This document shows, piece after piece, positions 23,836 to 34,129 of a stretch of 64,000 nt of DNA. This DNA is from Rosa chinensis (lineage: Eukaryota > Streptophyta > Magnoliopsida > Rosales > Rosaceae): assembly GCF_002994745.2 (NCBI RefSeq), contig NC_037090.1:33276501-33340500 (forward strand), in the 5' to 3' direction. A program made the position numbers and the translations under genes. The notes under the pieces were generated by a model. That model searched no databases, had not been told where the DNA came from, and worked only from the letters and a program-made list of their open reading frames with translations. Position 1 is the stretch's first letter; every line of letters begins with the position of its first letter.

Positions 23836-24309
23836 AACAGATGAAGATATGCATAATTGGGGTTAGAGTGGTTTCTTTCAAGTTGTTTTACTTCAAGAAA
23901 TGTCTTAGAGGGTCTGGCACGCCACCTATTTGGTAAGATAAGATCATAAGAGTGACTAATATCTTGGAACACTCATATATGACTCTAATTTTGGGCACAC
24001 CATTAAAAGGGCCTTAGAATCCAAAAGGTATCGTGCATAAGTTGAGAGTATGGAGGCTAGTTTCCTGAACCGTAGACAACAAATACTCACATAGAAGCAA
24101 TATTTGAGGTAATATTGAAGGAAAACTTCACATATAATAGCTATATATATTGAATTTTCTCTATATATTAGTGGAGTCGTTTATTGCGTTATTTTTTTTA
24201 TTAATTAGAAGGTCTTCATTTATTTTTCTTTTTTGCCTCGTAATTTTCTTATACGTCATGTTTATATACTATCTTTCAACCTTTGATTTGATGAGATCAA
24301 TATTTTCAG

Positions 24310-27300
24310 GTGCTGTGGAGATGCGCTGGGTTGATACGTACTTTCCATTTACCAATCCATCATTTGAACTTGAGATTTTCTTTCAGGCATTGATTCCAAT
24401 CATTTAATGGGTTAGAACTTTGAATTTTGATCTGCTTTTATCTGTCTCAGGTGATCATTCTGTTAGAACTTCTTTTGTTCCATTTATGGGTAATCAAAAC
24501 TAATACAATATTCAGGGACATATCTTATTAACTTACTGCAAACAACTTTTCAGAATGGCATATATTCAAGTAAGACAAGATGAATTAAAACAATCTGCTT
24601 GTTGTGATATCTAGGAACACTAATAGGTGATGAAACAATGGAACTTCATGCATGTCCTAATTACATGTAGTGAACAATCTTGAGACTCTTAGGCTTAGTT
24701 TGGTACTGCTGTGGAAATAATTAACTTTAAAAAAACTCAGTTGTTAAAATAGTCAAAGGTAAAACTCAGCCAAGTGTTTGGTGAAATGAGTTTTTGAATT
24801 GACATAATCATACAATGCTATTCTAAGGTTTGGATATTTTAGTGTTAAGTATTATGAAAACGTAGATGCACCAAAAAGAAAAGAAAAAGAACATAAACAA
24901 AGCAAGAAACCCATTGAGCAAAACAAGCCATATATTAGAAGGAACACTACCAAAAACTTAAAAACCAATTAGGTTAAGAGTAGATATATTGGAACTAGCA
25001 AGTCAAGAATAATCAAAACTATTCTAAATGAAAAAGCAACTTACAGCACTTGGGAAACAAATTTAAACAGTGAGCCACCAAAATTGGAGGGGAACTACAG
25101 AAGAAGATTCATCAGGAAGAAAGATGAGCGATGAAGGGGAAGGGTTGGGTTCACACAATCACAATTCGCTGGTGATTAACTTAATAAATGAAAGAAAATC
25201 CATCTAATCTAAGAAGAAAGAAGAATTGAATGGCTAAAGTAGTAAAATATAGAGGCATTGGACATAGAGGTGAACAAGAGATGGAGAAGAAGGAAATGGA
25301 AGAGAAAGGGGGAGGACCGGAGGAGGTTTCAATTGTTCGCGGAGGATAAGGGTTGACTTTTGATGAAAAGGTGTGGGTGCTAGTGGCATTTGCAAAATTT
25401 CATTAAACCTTGGGCCTCTCCGTACGCTATGGGAAAACTCAGTATTTAGAAAGCAGGCAAGTGGCAGCTTTCTGAAAACCACCGTTTAGGACCTATGGTT
25501 TCATAAACCCACTATAAATCTTTTTACCAAACAGAAATTCCATCCAATACAGTGAGAAAAAGTGATTTCAGGCTCCAAAACGCAGAACCAAAAGGGTCTT
25601 AGAAACAAAAACAGAAAGTACTTAAATTCATGTGGACAAAAATTTATAAGAGTTGCAGTAAGACATCTCAAACTCTTGTCAAAGTTTGGCACCATTACCT
25701 GAATATGGTGAAGTTTATAGATAAAATGCCACCTCCAGCTTCCTCCCTCCCTCCCTCCCACATCTCAAAACCTAAATGCCTCTCTCTCCCTCTCTCTGCT
25801 TTTGGTCATGCTTCATATTTAAGTTAGTGTGTGTGATTCTTTTCTTAGCATTATAGAACATTTATAAACTGATATTGAATATAATTTCAGGAAAAGTGGT
25901 TGGAGGTTTTGGGTTGCGGAGTAACAGAACAAGAAATATTGAAGAGAAGTGGGAAAACAGAATGTTGCTTGGGCTTTCGGACTTGGATTGGAGCGGCTGG
26001 CAATGGTTCTATTTGACATCCCTGATATTCGCCTTTTCTGGTCAACTGATGACATCCCTGACTTGGGCTCTCAGGTGGTTCCTGTACCCATTAAATAATG
26101 TTTTTGTATTGTTTTCTCTCACTCTCTCTCCCTCCCTCCCTCCTTTTTTTTTTCACATGTAATCCTTTTTTTTTTTTTGGAACTCAAGTCTTCTTGAAAA
26201 GTAAAAACACCAAATTATCAGTCTTTGATACTTGGGTAGTCCACTGATATCTTTCTTTTCCTTGTTTAAACTGCAAGTCTGATTATTTGATTTTGGATTT
26301 CTTGTTACAGTTTTTGAAGGGGCAGCTGGGAGTCAAGTTCAAGCCATATTCAAAGGTATTTTTGCAACACACTGAGAGAAGAAACTTACATTTTTCGTAT
26401 GCAATATGGTTTCTACTGATGCTTTATATTTGATTTTGAAGATTTTCATTAGGTCTAAATTCATAAAAAGTTAAAAACTATGTATTTCTCTATGTATGAG
26501 TCACCTGAAGGCAGTTTCCTTTATTTGTAACTATAGGTTTAACGGATACATACTGCTGGCAAACATTTCTTATTGTATTTGTTCCTTTGTTTTCAGTATC
26601 CTCCGTGTTACAAAGATGTTAGTTTTTGGATCAAGTGAATCTTTCACTGAAAACAATTTATGTGAAGTTGTCAGAGAGGTTGCTGGAGATCTTGCTAAGG
26701 AGGTATGTCTTTTAGTGTTTGCTCTGGTGTAGCCGTTGAAAATCATCAATTGAAAGAATCTCCTGCACCAAGAAAATATATTGGTTCTTGTGGAATATAA
26801 TCCTTGCATTTCACATAGTATTTTGTATTTCAAATTTGAAAGTTCCATCAAGCAGTTCACTGTGGAATGTCTGTTCAACAATTGTATTGCCCTGTAAAAT
26901 CAGTATATTTTGACGTTTTCTCAACCTTGTCTGTCCAAAACATTGCTCCAAAATCTCTCCAAAAACATGTACATTGTGCTCCAAATGACTAGAAGTCTTG
27001 TGGAATAATCCCTAATACTTGCCAATATATTTTGCAATCCATCAATATTGGCTGTTTTTCAAGCTGTTTACTGAAATATCTCTTGTATAATGCCAGGTGC
27101 AATTGATAGACAATTTCACAAACAAGAAAGGAATGACCAGTCACTGTTACAGGATTGCTTATATAGGTCTACGGAACGATCACTTACAGACGAGGAAGTC
27201 AATAAATTGCAGGTTACTCATATACACAAGAGTTTGTAACATTTCTTTCGTTCTTAGAAGCATACAAAAAGCATAACCTCAAAACTTGTTTCAATTGCAT

Positions 27301-27357
27301 ATGCAGGGTACTGTAAGAGAGTTGGTTGAGAGCAAGTTGAAGGCTATCTTGAGATGA
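24310..27357 (+). pseudogene. organellar phenylalanyl-tRNA synthetase, 3' half
   Basis: Six exons: 24310-24386, 25891-26074, 26311-26355, 26597-26702, 27097-27212 and 27307-27357. They encode [86 protein letters not shown], then CEVVREVAGDLAKE and LIDNFTNKKGMTSHCYRIAY, ending KLKAILR. This is the motif-3 part of the class II core plus the anticodon-binding FDX-ACB domain of mitochondrial/plastid PheRS (FARS2 type, At3g58140-like). The N-terminal half and targeting peptide are absent. Frameshifts: near 25960 (before AFGLGLERL), near 26630 (after SFWI) and near 27160 (after RIAY). The first intron has a GC donor. Not functional. Confidence 0.88.
24692..25598. mobile_element. PIF/Harbinger-like non-autonomous element (907 bp)
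   Basis: Flanked by TTA on both sides (24689-24691 and 25599-25601). Ends are GGCTTAGTTTGGTACTGC and the complement of GACCCTTTTGGTTCTGCG, imperfect inverted repeats resembling those of the 10263-10603 MITE. It lies in the first intron of the PheRS pseudogene. No transposase. Confidence 0.6.
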
Positions 27358-27580
27358 GAGTTCCTGGTGTAGTAGCCTATTAGCTCAAAATTATTTAAAT
27401 TCTGAACTTCATTTATAGGTGTTGAATTTTTGCTCAACCATGTAAAAATCATGTCTTGTTTCTTACCAACTGTATTTGAGCCTGCCTAATACACATGACT
27501 TGAAAATAAAACTAAAACCTTTTTGGGAGACAAAATGTACTCAAAGGGTTACACCACAAAAATTGTTTACCAAGTGCTAA

Positions 27581-28110
27581 TATTTTATTTTTTTATTTTT
27601 TTATCGATGGTTGATTGTATTAGAAGATCTAAAGGATCAAACAAAATACAACGGTACAAGAGCCAAGCAAGAAAGGTGCATAGGCCCAGCGAACATAAAA
27701 GAAAATCAGCAATGGGTCTAACCTAGATACAAGACAAAAGCCTAAAGAAAAACTAGCAAACTCTAGAATCCTATCAAACTGCCACCGAGGGATCTGCTAT
27801 TGGACAGTCCTGCTGCCATATTCGAGCAACTTCCTGGATAGAAGCAACCATTGCACAATCATATCGCACCACCTCCTCCACCGATAGGAACACACACAGG
27901 GCTCAAGGATGCCCAAGAGAAAAGTAACCGTCGAGGGCGTGATTGCCAAGACAATCTGAATAACCTCTTTAAAGTGGACAAAAATCGGTTAATGGACGAA
28001 AGCTTGTCTAAATGTGGTGGAGAACTAAGTCGATCTAGAGCAACGGTAGTTGTCATCAGCACAACAAAATCATTTTTCTACACGGGTGGTTGAGAACTTG
28101 GTAGCGGTGG
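27581..28110 (-). mobile_element. possible LINE 3' fragment
   Basis: On minus the sequence ends in CAATCAACCATCGAT followed by an A-rich tail (27581-27603 on plus), the shape of a retroposed 3' end. The body carries no recognisable RT. Its left boundary and family are uncertain. Confidence 0.3.
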
Positions 28111-28516
28111 ACTGGTTGATGAGGATCTTATCCTCTTATTCTCAGTTAGTTATTGCTACGCTGGTTTGATTTTTATTTTTTGTTTTTTCTTTTTCTTCTT
28201 TTTATTAGAATTAATGACATGCATTAATGCAACAATAAAGACACCATACCGAACATATCATAGCTGTAAATATATACCTGATATGCAAATATGTACTGTA
28301 GAATTATTCATAATTCAATATATTGATATACATTACAAGAAATATACTTCAAGTCAATATGACAATTACTAGGCCACGAGCATGTGACAATTACGTACTA
28401 GTCTTTGGGAGATAAATTCGCCATTACCCCTCGATTATTTCACCTTCAGCACTCTGTTTCTAGCTAATAACTATATAAATACACACATAAGCAGTTGATC
28501 ATTGGTTTTGTCTTAG

Positions 28517-28798
28517 TTTTTTTTTTTTTTTTTGGTCAAATAGTTCATTCATTAATAGAAACATACTACAAATGTAGATGTAGATGTACACAATGAAGCA
28601 AGGGTCTTAGGCCTAGAAGCCCAGTAGAAAATAACAAACCGAGGCCCAAATGCTCAACAACAATAACCAGGAAGACCCTAGATCTAAAATCACATAGCAC
28701 TGCCTCCGGGAGACCAGCCGCCATGGAGAGAGGTACAAATTAACTGCTCCAGGTCTCTGCTAGTACTGGGGATTCACTCCAGGTTTCTGCGCACAATC
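28517..28798 (-). mobile_element. possible poly(A)-tailed retroposon fragment
   Basis: A 17-base T run at 28517-28533 is a poly(A) tail on minus. About 265 bp upstream of it (minus sense) show no gene, and the block ends at the truncated C-terminus of the channel gene. This is consistent with a 5'-truncated LINE or SINE. I could not find a target-site duplication. Confidence 0.35.
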
Positions 28799-30919
28799 CT
28801 AGTATATGCTGTGGTCTGACTTGCTAATGCCAATTTTCCACCGTTTTTCGTTTTTGGATACTACACTTCTCAAGTGCTTGGCCTTGAGAACAAAGCCTTC
28901 TACTTTCGAATCGCATTTCACATTGAAGGAAGAGGCGGGAAGCTGGTCTAAATCCTTGTTTTGTGTTACCCACTCGATCAGTTCTTCGGCACCGTAAAAG
29001 TCACCTTTGTCAAGGGTGCCCACTGACGGGGAACTTGAACTACTACCTGTTTTTGCATTTTCAGTTGCAACATGACAATCATACTTGGTAGTTCTGCAGG
29101 TCAATAATGTGCCTTCTGTAATGAGTAGCATGCTATGTAGTGGATCTCCCATTTGTAAAACCTCGGTGCCCTTGTCATGCATCACTGGCTTTAGATAGCC
29201 ACATAACATTTTCAACACACGTTTATCCATCCTTGCAAGCTTCGGTACCTATCGAATATAAGATCGCCGAATTATTAGCTATACATGTCATGTCATATTT
29301 ATCAACAAATTAAGCGTTCATTAGCCTAGGATTTTTTAGGGATGCAAAAGAACTCAAAAATGTTCTTGCAATTCAAGAATCATGTATGCAAACAAGTCTG
29401 CGGTGTAGGGAGAGAGAGAGATTTCGGACATACTTTCTTTAGCAGTTTCAAGCCCAGGAAACGCTTTAGACACGTTTGGGTATGCGTCGGAAGAATAGAG
29501 ATTAGATTCTTAGGATCAGTATCTTTGTTCTCTTCCAGTTTTTGCTCTATGTTCTTCATAATTTTTTTCTTCAAATCGTCTGGAAGCTCATTTCTGTCCA
29601 TCCATCCTGAATACTTCTCTTTCAATTGTATCTTGTTTCTTTCATCCTCCCGTCTTTGAGTTTCCCATCTTTGAGTTTCCCGTCTTTGAATTTCCATGGA
29701 CATAAATATCTGTTTCACCAGAAACGATTAATTAGCTCTATTAGCTGCTTAAATCTAGCTTAACTACACGTATGAAAACACCATAAAGGAAATCATGATG
29801 TGTGTATTCAAGTTGAACACATCTACATAAAGATACAGTACGAATAGAGAGATTTATGACCAACCTGTACATTTCCAAGGAGATATAGAAATAGTAGCAA
29901 GCCAATGACAGAAATAAAAACTGCAAAGCAATTTTCCCACACATAGGTGCTTGTTTCGAGATTTGTGCCAAAATTACTGCAAAAAGCCAGAAGTAATATT
30001 AACAACGAACTAGTGTGCACACAAACTATATTTGGAGCTCAAGAAAAAGGAAATTAGTTTGTATGGATAAAAAAGAAAAGAAAAGGAAATTAGTTAATTA
30101 AATATTTGAGATTATCCATCTATGACTAGACCACGGTTATTTATCTAGTCATCAGGTTATTAAAGAATTCATAGTCATTCACTTTTAGATTTAATATCAA
30201 GCGTTGAAACTAAATCAATACACTTTCAGTGTTTTAATCACAACCATTGATTTTAAAATGGTTCATGAAGGCAAATTATTTGATCATCAGATAACGGGAT
30301 GAAAACCACCATATTCGACCATTGCGAGAGACATTACAGTAAAAGAATAAAAGTTCAAACTTATTGTAAAACAATAGTTGACTTTCCGTGCATATAAGCA
30401 AACCTTAGATTACGTAATCCCCACCAAAAAGAGTAAGATAACTTCTTTCCGAAAGGTATATTCCCTGTGATACCATTTTTGAGGGAATCCAAAAATATTC
30501 CAAAATCAGAAGGGGCCTTAGCATTCTCTTCAGCACTTATACAGCAAAATTGATTAAGGAATGTGACATTTCTTGCAGCAGTATTGTGAACCTCGCAGTA
30601 TAAGGTACTCATACATTCTTCAACATCTGTACTATTAAATACGCATGCCCAATGCCAACAAGAAGTTTCTCGTTGAATAGAAAAAAATACCAAAAAGCTC
30701 CAAGGACCTAAAAGACAGTGCACAAATTATTTGCTGATCATATTATTAATAAATACGGAAAACTCATGTAGCTATATGAAAAACAAAAAGATAATTCAAC
30801 TATGTAGGGGTATTTCAACAGTGGGGAGATGTATTATAGCAACCAACAAACCTCGAAAATAAGAATCCGTCAATTTTGAAAAATTAATCAAATCTTTCCC
30901 AAGTCAGCAATTTTAGTGT

Positions 30920-30956
<37 letters not shown>

Positions 30957-30957
<1 letters not shown>

Positions 30958-31352
30958 GATCCTATCCAGAGTGGAGCTCCGCTTTGAAAATTCATATGTG
31001 AAGTTTGAGTTTTAGGTCACTTTTCGGTCGCATATCCACATCTCGACCGTTCAGTTTTTAGGTACTAGTGTATAGATCGTCTCTGCAAATTTTTAGCCAA
31101 AATGATGATAGTTAAGGCATTGATAATTGTCTTAAAGTTAGTACGGTTCAGGTTGACAGATTCAGTCCATCCATTAGTTTAATCGAGTTAAATACCTTAA
31201 CGATCATCAATTTGGCTGAAAATTTGCTGAGATGATCTATACATTAGTACCTAAAAACTGAACGGTCGAGATGTGGATATGCGACCAAAAAGTGACCCAA
31301 AACTCAAACTTCACACATTAATTTCAAAGCGGAGCTCCGCTCTGGATAAAAT

Positions 31353-31354
<2 letters not shown>
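30957..31354. mobile_element. foldback/MITE element between two TA arrays
   Basis: Two arms of about 165 bp are inverted copies: the left arm begins TATCCAGAGTGGAGCTCCGC, and the right arm ends with the complement of TATCCAGAGCGGAGCTCCGC. Both arms share CGGTCGCATATCC-type and CATCTCGACCGTTCAG strings. The loop is about 70 bp. TA repeats flank it (30922-30951 and 31356-31394). It lies in the CNGC intron between exons 3 and 4. No coding capacity; the superfamily is not resolved. Confidence 0.8.
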
Positions 31355-31397
<43 letters not shown>

Positions 31398-31747
31398 TCG
31401 AGTCCTAGTTTGCAAACTAAAGATTAATAAAATGAAACTTACATGACTTGCAAGGATATATAGAAAAAAGTTAAACAGAGCTTTAGCCCATATTCCAGTA
31501 GTTTGTCTGAGTTTCTGAGATGATAGGTAAATTCGATAGATCCTTGGTAGATATTGAGCTAGAAGAAAGCCATTCAGAATCTTTCTACCTTGCAAGTATC
31601 CATGGCCTCTCATTTTGAAGAAGACAAATACTAGAAGCAGCTAGAAAGAATAAATAATTTTGGTCAGATTTCTAAACCTATATATCTAGCTACTTATTAA
31701 TTAAACTAGCTATTTAAAATAATTGGATTAACTCAAATTATGATCTG

Positions 31748-31785
31748 CTTACTTGTGGCATGGGAACTTACTTGTGGCATGGGAA
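31748..31785. repeat. 19-bp perfect tandem duplication over a splice donor
   Basis: CTTACTTGTGGCATGGGAA occurs twice back to back (31748-31766, 31767-31785). On minus each copy carries CCACAA followed by GTAAG, so the CNGC exon 2 donor exists twice. Confidence 0.92.
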
Positions 31786-32910
31786 AAACAGCTAAAATGC
31801 TGGTTAGCGTAGAGCGCCATGCTAGCTTCCCAGCAACAAATTTAGCAAATGGAATTATCACCGCTGCCAATTCAGACTTTTTTCCTTTGTGTTCTTTGTA
31901 GGCAGCGTTAATGGCTTTGCAAACATGATATATGATATTCACTACGAAAGTGACATCAGTAAGCGATCGCAAAATGAGAGCTATAGTCCTCAACTCTTTG
32001 TCTTCTGAAAGGCACTTTTCTTCTTCATCTATGATTGGAATGTACAAGAACAATGGGTCTAATGAGACTGCAATCACACATGCAATTATGAACATCTTAT
32101 TCCAGAATGAAATTGAAAGAAGCGTTCCTTTCAATTTTTCTTTTGTTGAAACTGCATCTCGATCTCCACTCGAGGGATCTAGCGGTTGCGCCTCGACATC
32201 TACACTATTATTAAGAGAAAATGCTTTGTTAGCTAAAATTGAAAATTTTAACAGATTTAACCCTAAAAGATTAAATTTAATAAATTAAATCACAAGGATA
32301 AATATGGCAATTATAAAATAGATTTTTATTGAGAAAATTAAAAAAAAAAAAAAGATTCCACAACCCCCATTTTTCTCTCCCATAATTTTCTCTCTGCGAT
32401 AACTACCAATGAATCTATTTATTCTGCAATAACTACCCACTTTTTTTTTTTTTAAATGAAAATTTTTCGTGCACATGAAGAGCATGTGATTGCAGACTAA
32501 TTTCTTTTATGTGATGCTCTACATTTTTATGTTTGTATTGGTATAAAACTATAAATTAAGTCAATAGTCAATAGTATGACTTTAGAGCATTAATTCCTCT
32601 TCTTAAAGTCTATATCCTCAATCTTAATAAACTCATGTACGTAGCAAAAAGAAAAACCTACTGCCCAGAAAATTTTTATTAGTTAATGATAATGGTAAAA
32701 ATCTGCTGTCGATAGTCATAATTATAAAAATAAAAATTTGCTTGCAAGGGAAAATCAAATATTACTACATATCTGGCTCATAAAATAAACGGTAACCAGA
32801 CATACAAACATAAAATCATGATACCCAAAAAAATAACGAGGAAAAGATACTAACCTCATCATAGGGACATCATTGGGTACCTGCTTGTTAGACATGCATA
32901 TATGTTGCAT

Positions 32911-33539
32911 AGGATAGGACTCCGGAAGATAGTCCTGAGAAATTACTGAAAATATGGAAACTGCAGGTGGTTATAGCCTGAACCTTAATATATGTATCAC
33001 ATATATAGTAAATTCATGAAGTTTGAGCGAGGATGGAGAAGGGGAACCTCTGGAGATCGAGAAGCAGATAGCAGGAGAACGTACGTACGGCCGAAACAAA
33101 ATTCTGGTTGGTGGAACTTTGGTAACAATTTCAATATGGGAAATGAAAACCGAATGGCTAGTAAGAAGTAGAACCAATATGGACAAATTGGTTAGATTCA
33201 ATTATATAGAAAAAGACTTTCACCAAGTGCAGCTCACAGCATATATCACAAGCGACACTGACAGGGAGCCCAAGCAAACAACTCTATTCCCCAAAGTAAC
33301 CTTGCGTTTTTTTTTTTTTAAAGTCAGCTGAATTATTTGAGTGTTTTTTTAGTCGGCCGAAATGTGGAATTATACATATTTTTTTTCAATTAAAAAGAGC
33401 TAAATTACACAAAAATAAAATTTATTCTTTATTTTAATTTTATTAATAAAAAAGTCAAGTTTAAGATTAATTTTTATTTTTATTTTTATAATTAGAAGAT
33501 TATACAATTAAGAGTAATAAATATTTAAAAAGTTATATT
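32911..33539. other. intergenic, upstream of CNGC
   Basis: AT-rich sequence likely to contain the CNGC 5' UTR and promoter on minus. A plus frame at 33023-33331 has no family resemblance and I do not call it. Confidence 0.45.
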
Positions 33540-33783
33540 TGTTTAAGAAAAACTGAAACTGAGAGAGAATTGAGTCGTACTTTCATGAGTTTCATTGATA
33601 ATAGAGGCTCTTTATATAAAGGATTACAAGATATAGAATCAGAGTTGTACAAGGAAAGATAATCGTACAATTAATCGGATATCTATGAATATCTCCGAAA
33701 ATATCTCTAATTCAAACCCTATTACAACTAGGTCAAGTAACTTAGAGTTTGAATCAGACACATATTCTGGATTTACTTGAACA
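33540..33783 (-). repeat. copia-2 3' LTR (244 bp)
   Basis: Begins TGTTTAAG and ends CTTGAACA, near-perfect inverted ends. It aligns with 39794-40028 over its whole length. Confidence 0.92.
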
Positions 33784-34129
33784 CTCCCCCTTATGTCGTC
33801 CAAACGTGGTGCTCCTCTTGTTGCCTCATTAAAAACCTTATCGAGTAACCAAAACCTTGTGGGACAAAAATAACCTCGATCAAAGGAAAACGAGCACAAC
33901 ACACCCTTCACGTTTCGAGACTATATATGTAGACATCTCCCCTTGATGACAACAGTCATGGGAGTTCGGATAACTTCCGTAGACGATGCTACCAACACAT
34001 TTCTCGAAAGTGAAATTTAGGCAATGACTTAGTGAGCAAGTCTGCCATACTATCCTCAGATCGAACCTAGTTCACTTTGATCTTGAGGAGAGTCTGTTGT
34101 TGCTGATTATGCTTGGTGTTGTCGCTTTT

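Larger units (their letters stand above)
28799..32910 (-). pseudogene. CNGC: cyclic-nucleotide-gated channel, frameshifted and lacking the IQ tail
   Basis: Exons: 32910-32855, 32204-31772, 31640-31443, 30707-30404, 29976-29865, 29709-29434, 29248-28799, all GT-AG. Order: S1-S2 (WNKMFIIACVIAVSLDPLF and RSLTDVTFVVNIIYH), S3-S5 (GRKILNGFLLAQYLPRIYRI, FNFFLYILASH), a long extracellular loop rich in Cys, pore (FWWGLRNL, SNFGTNLETSTYVWEN), S6 (FAVFISVIGLLLFLYLLGN), C-linker and cyclic-nucleotide-binding domain (GDFYGAEEL). Plant CNGCs are plasma-membrane Ca2+/K+ channels. A seven-T run at 30682-30688 shifts the frame by one between VLGAFWY and SIQRETSCW; with that base the exon phases close. The C-terminal IQ/calmodulin site is missing; the frame stops at SKSDHSIY beside a possible retroposon. 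Either a pseudogene, or a sequencing error at the T run plus a natural short tail. Confidence 0.85.

Noticed and set aside
23245..27357. A working ATG8-PheRS fusion protein
   Set aside because: The phase of ATG8 exon 3 does not match the first PheRS exon, and three frameshifts follow in the PheRS part.
27851..28093. 80-codon plus-strand frame
   Set aside because: Lies in a possible retroposon fragment and resembles no known protein.
33023..33331. 102-codon plus-strand frame
   Set aside because: Located in the likely 5' region of the minus-strand CNGC, with no family similarity and a low-complexity end.
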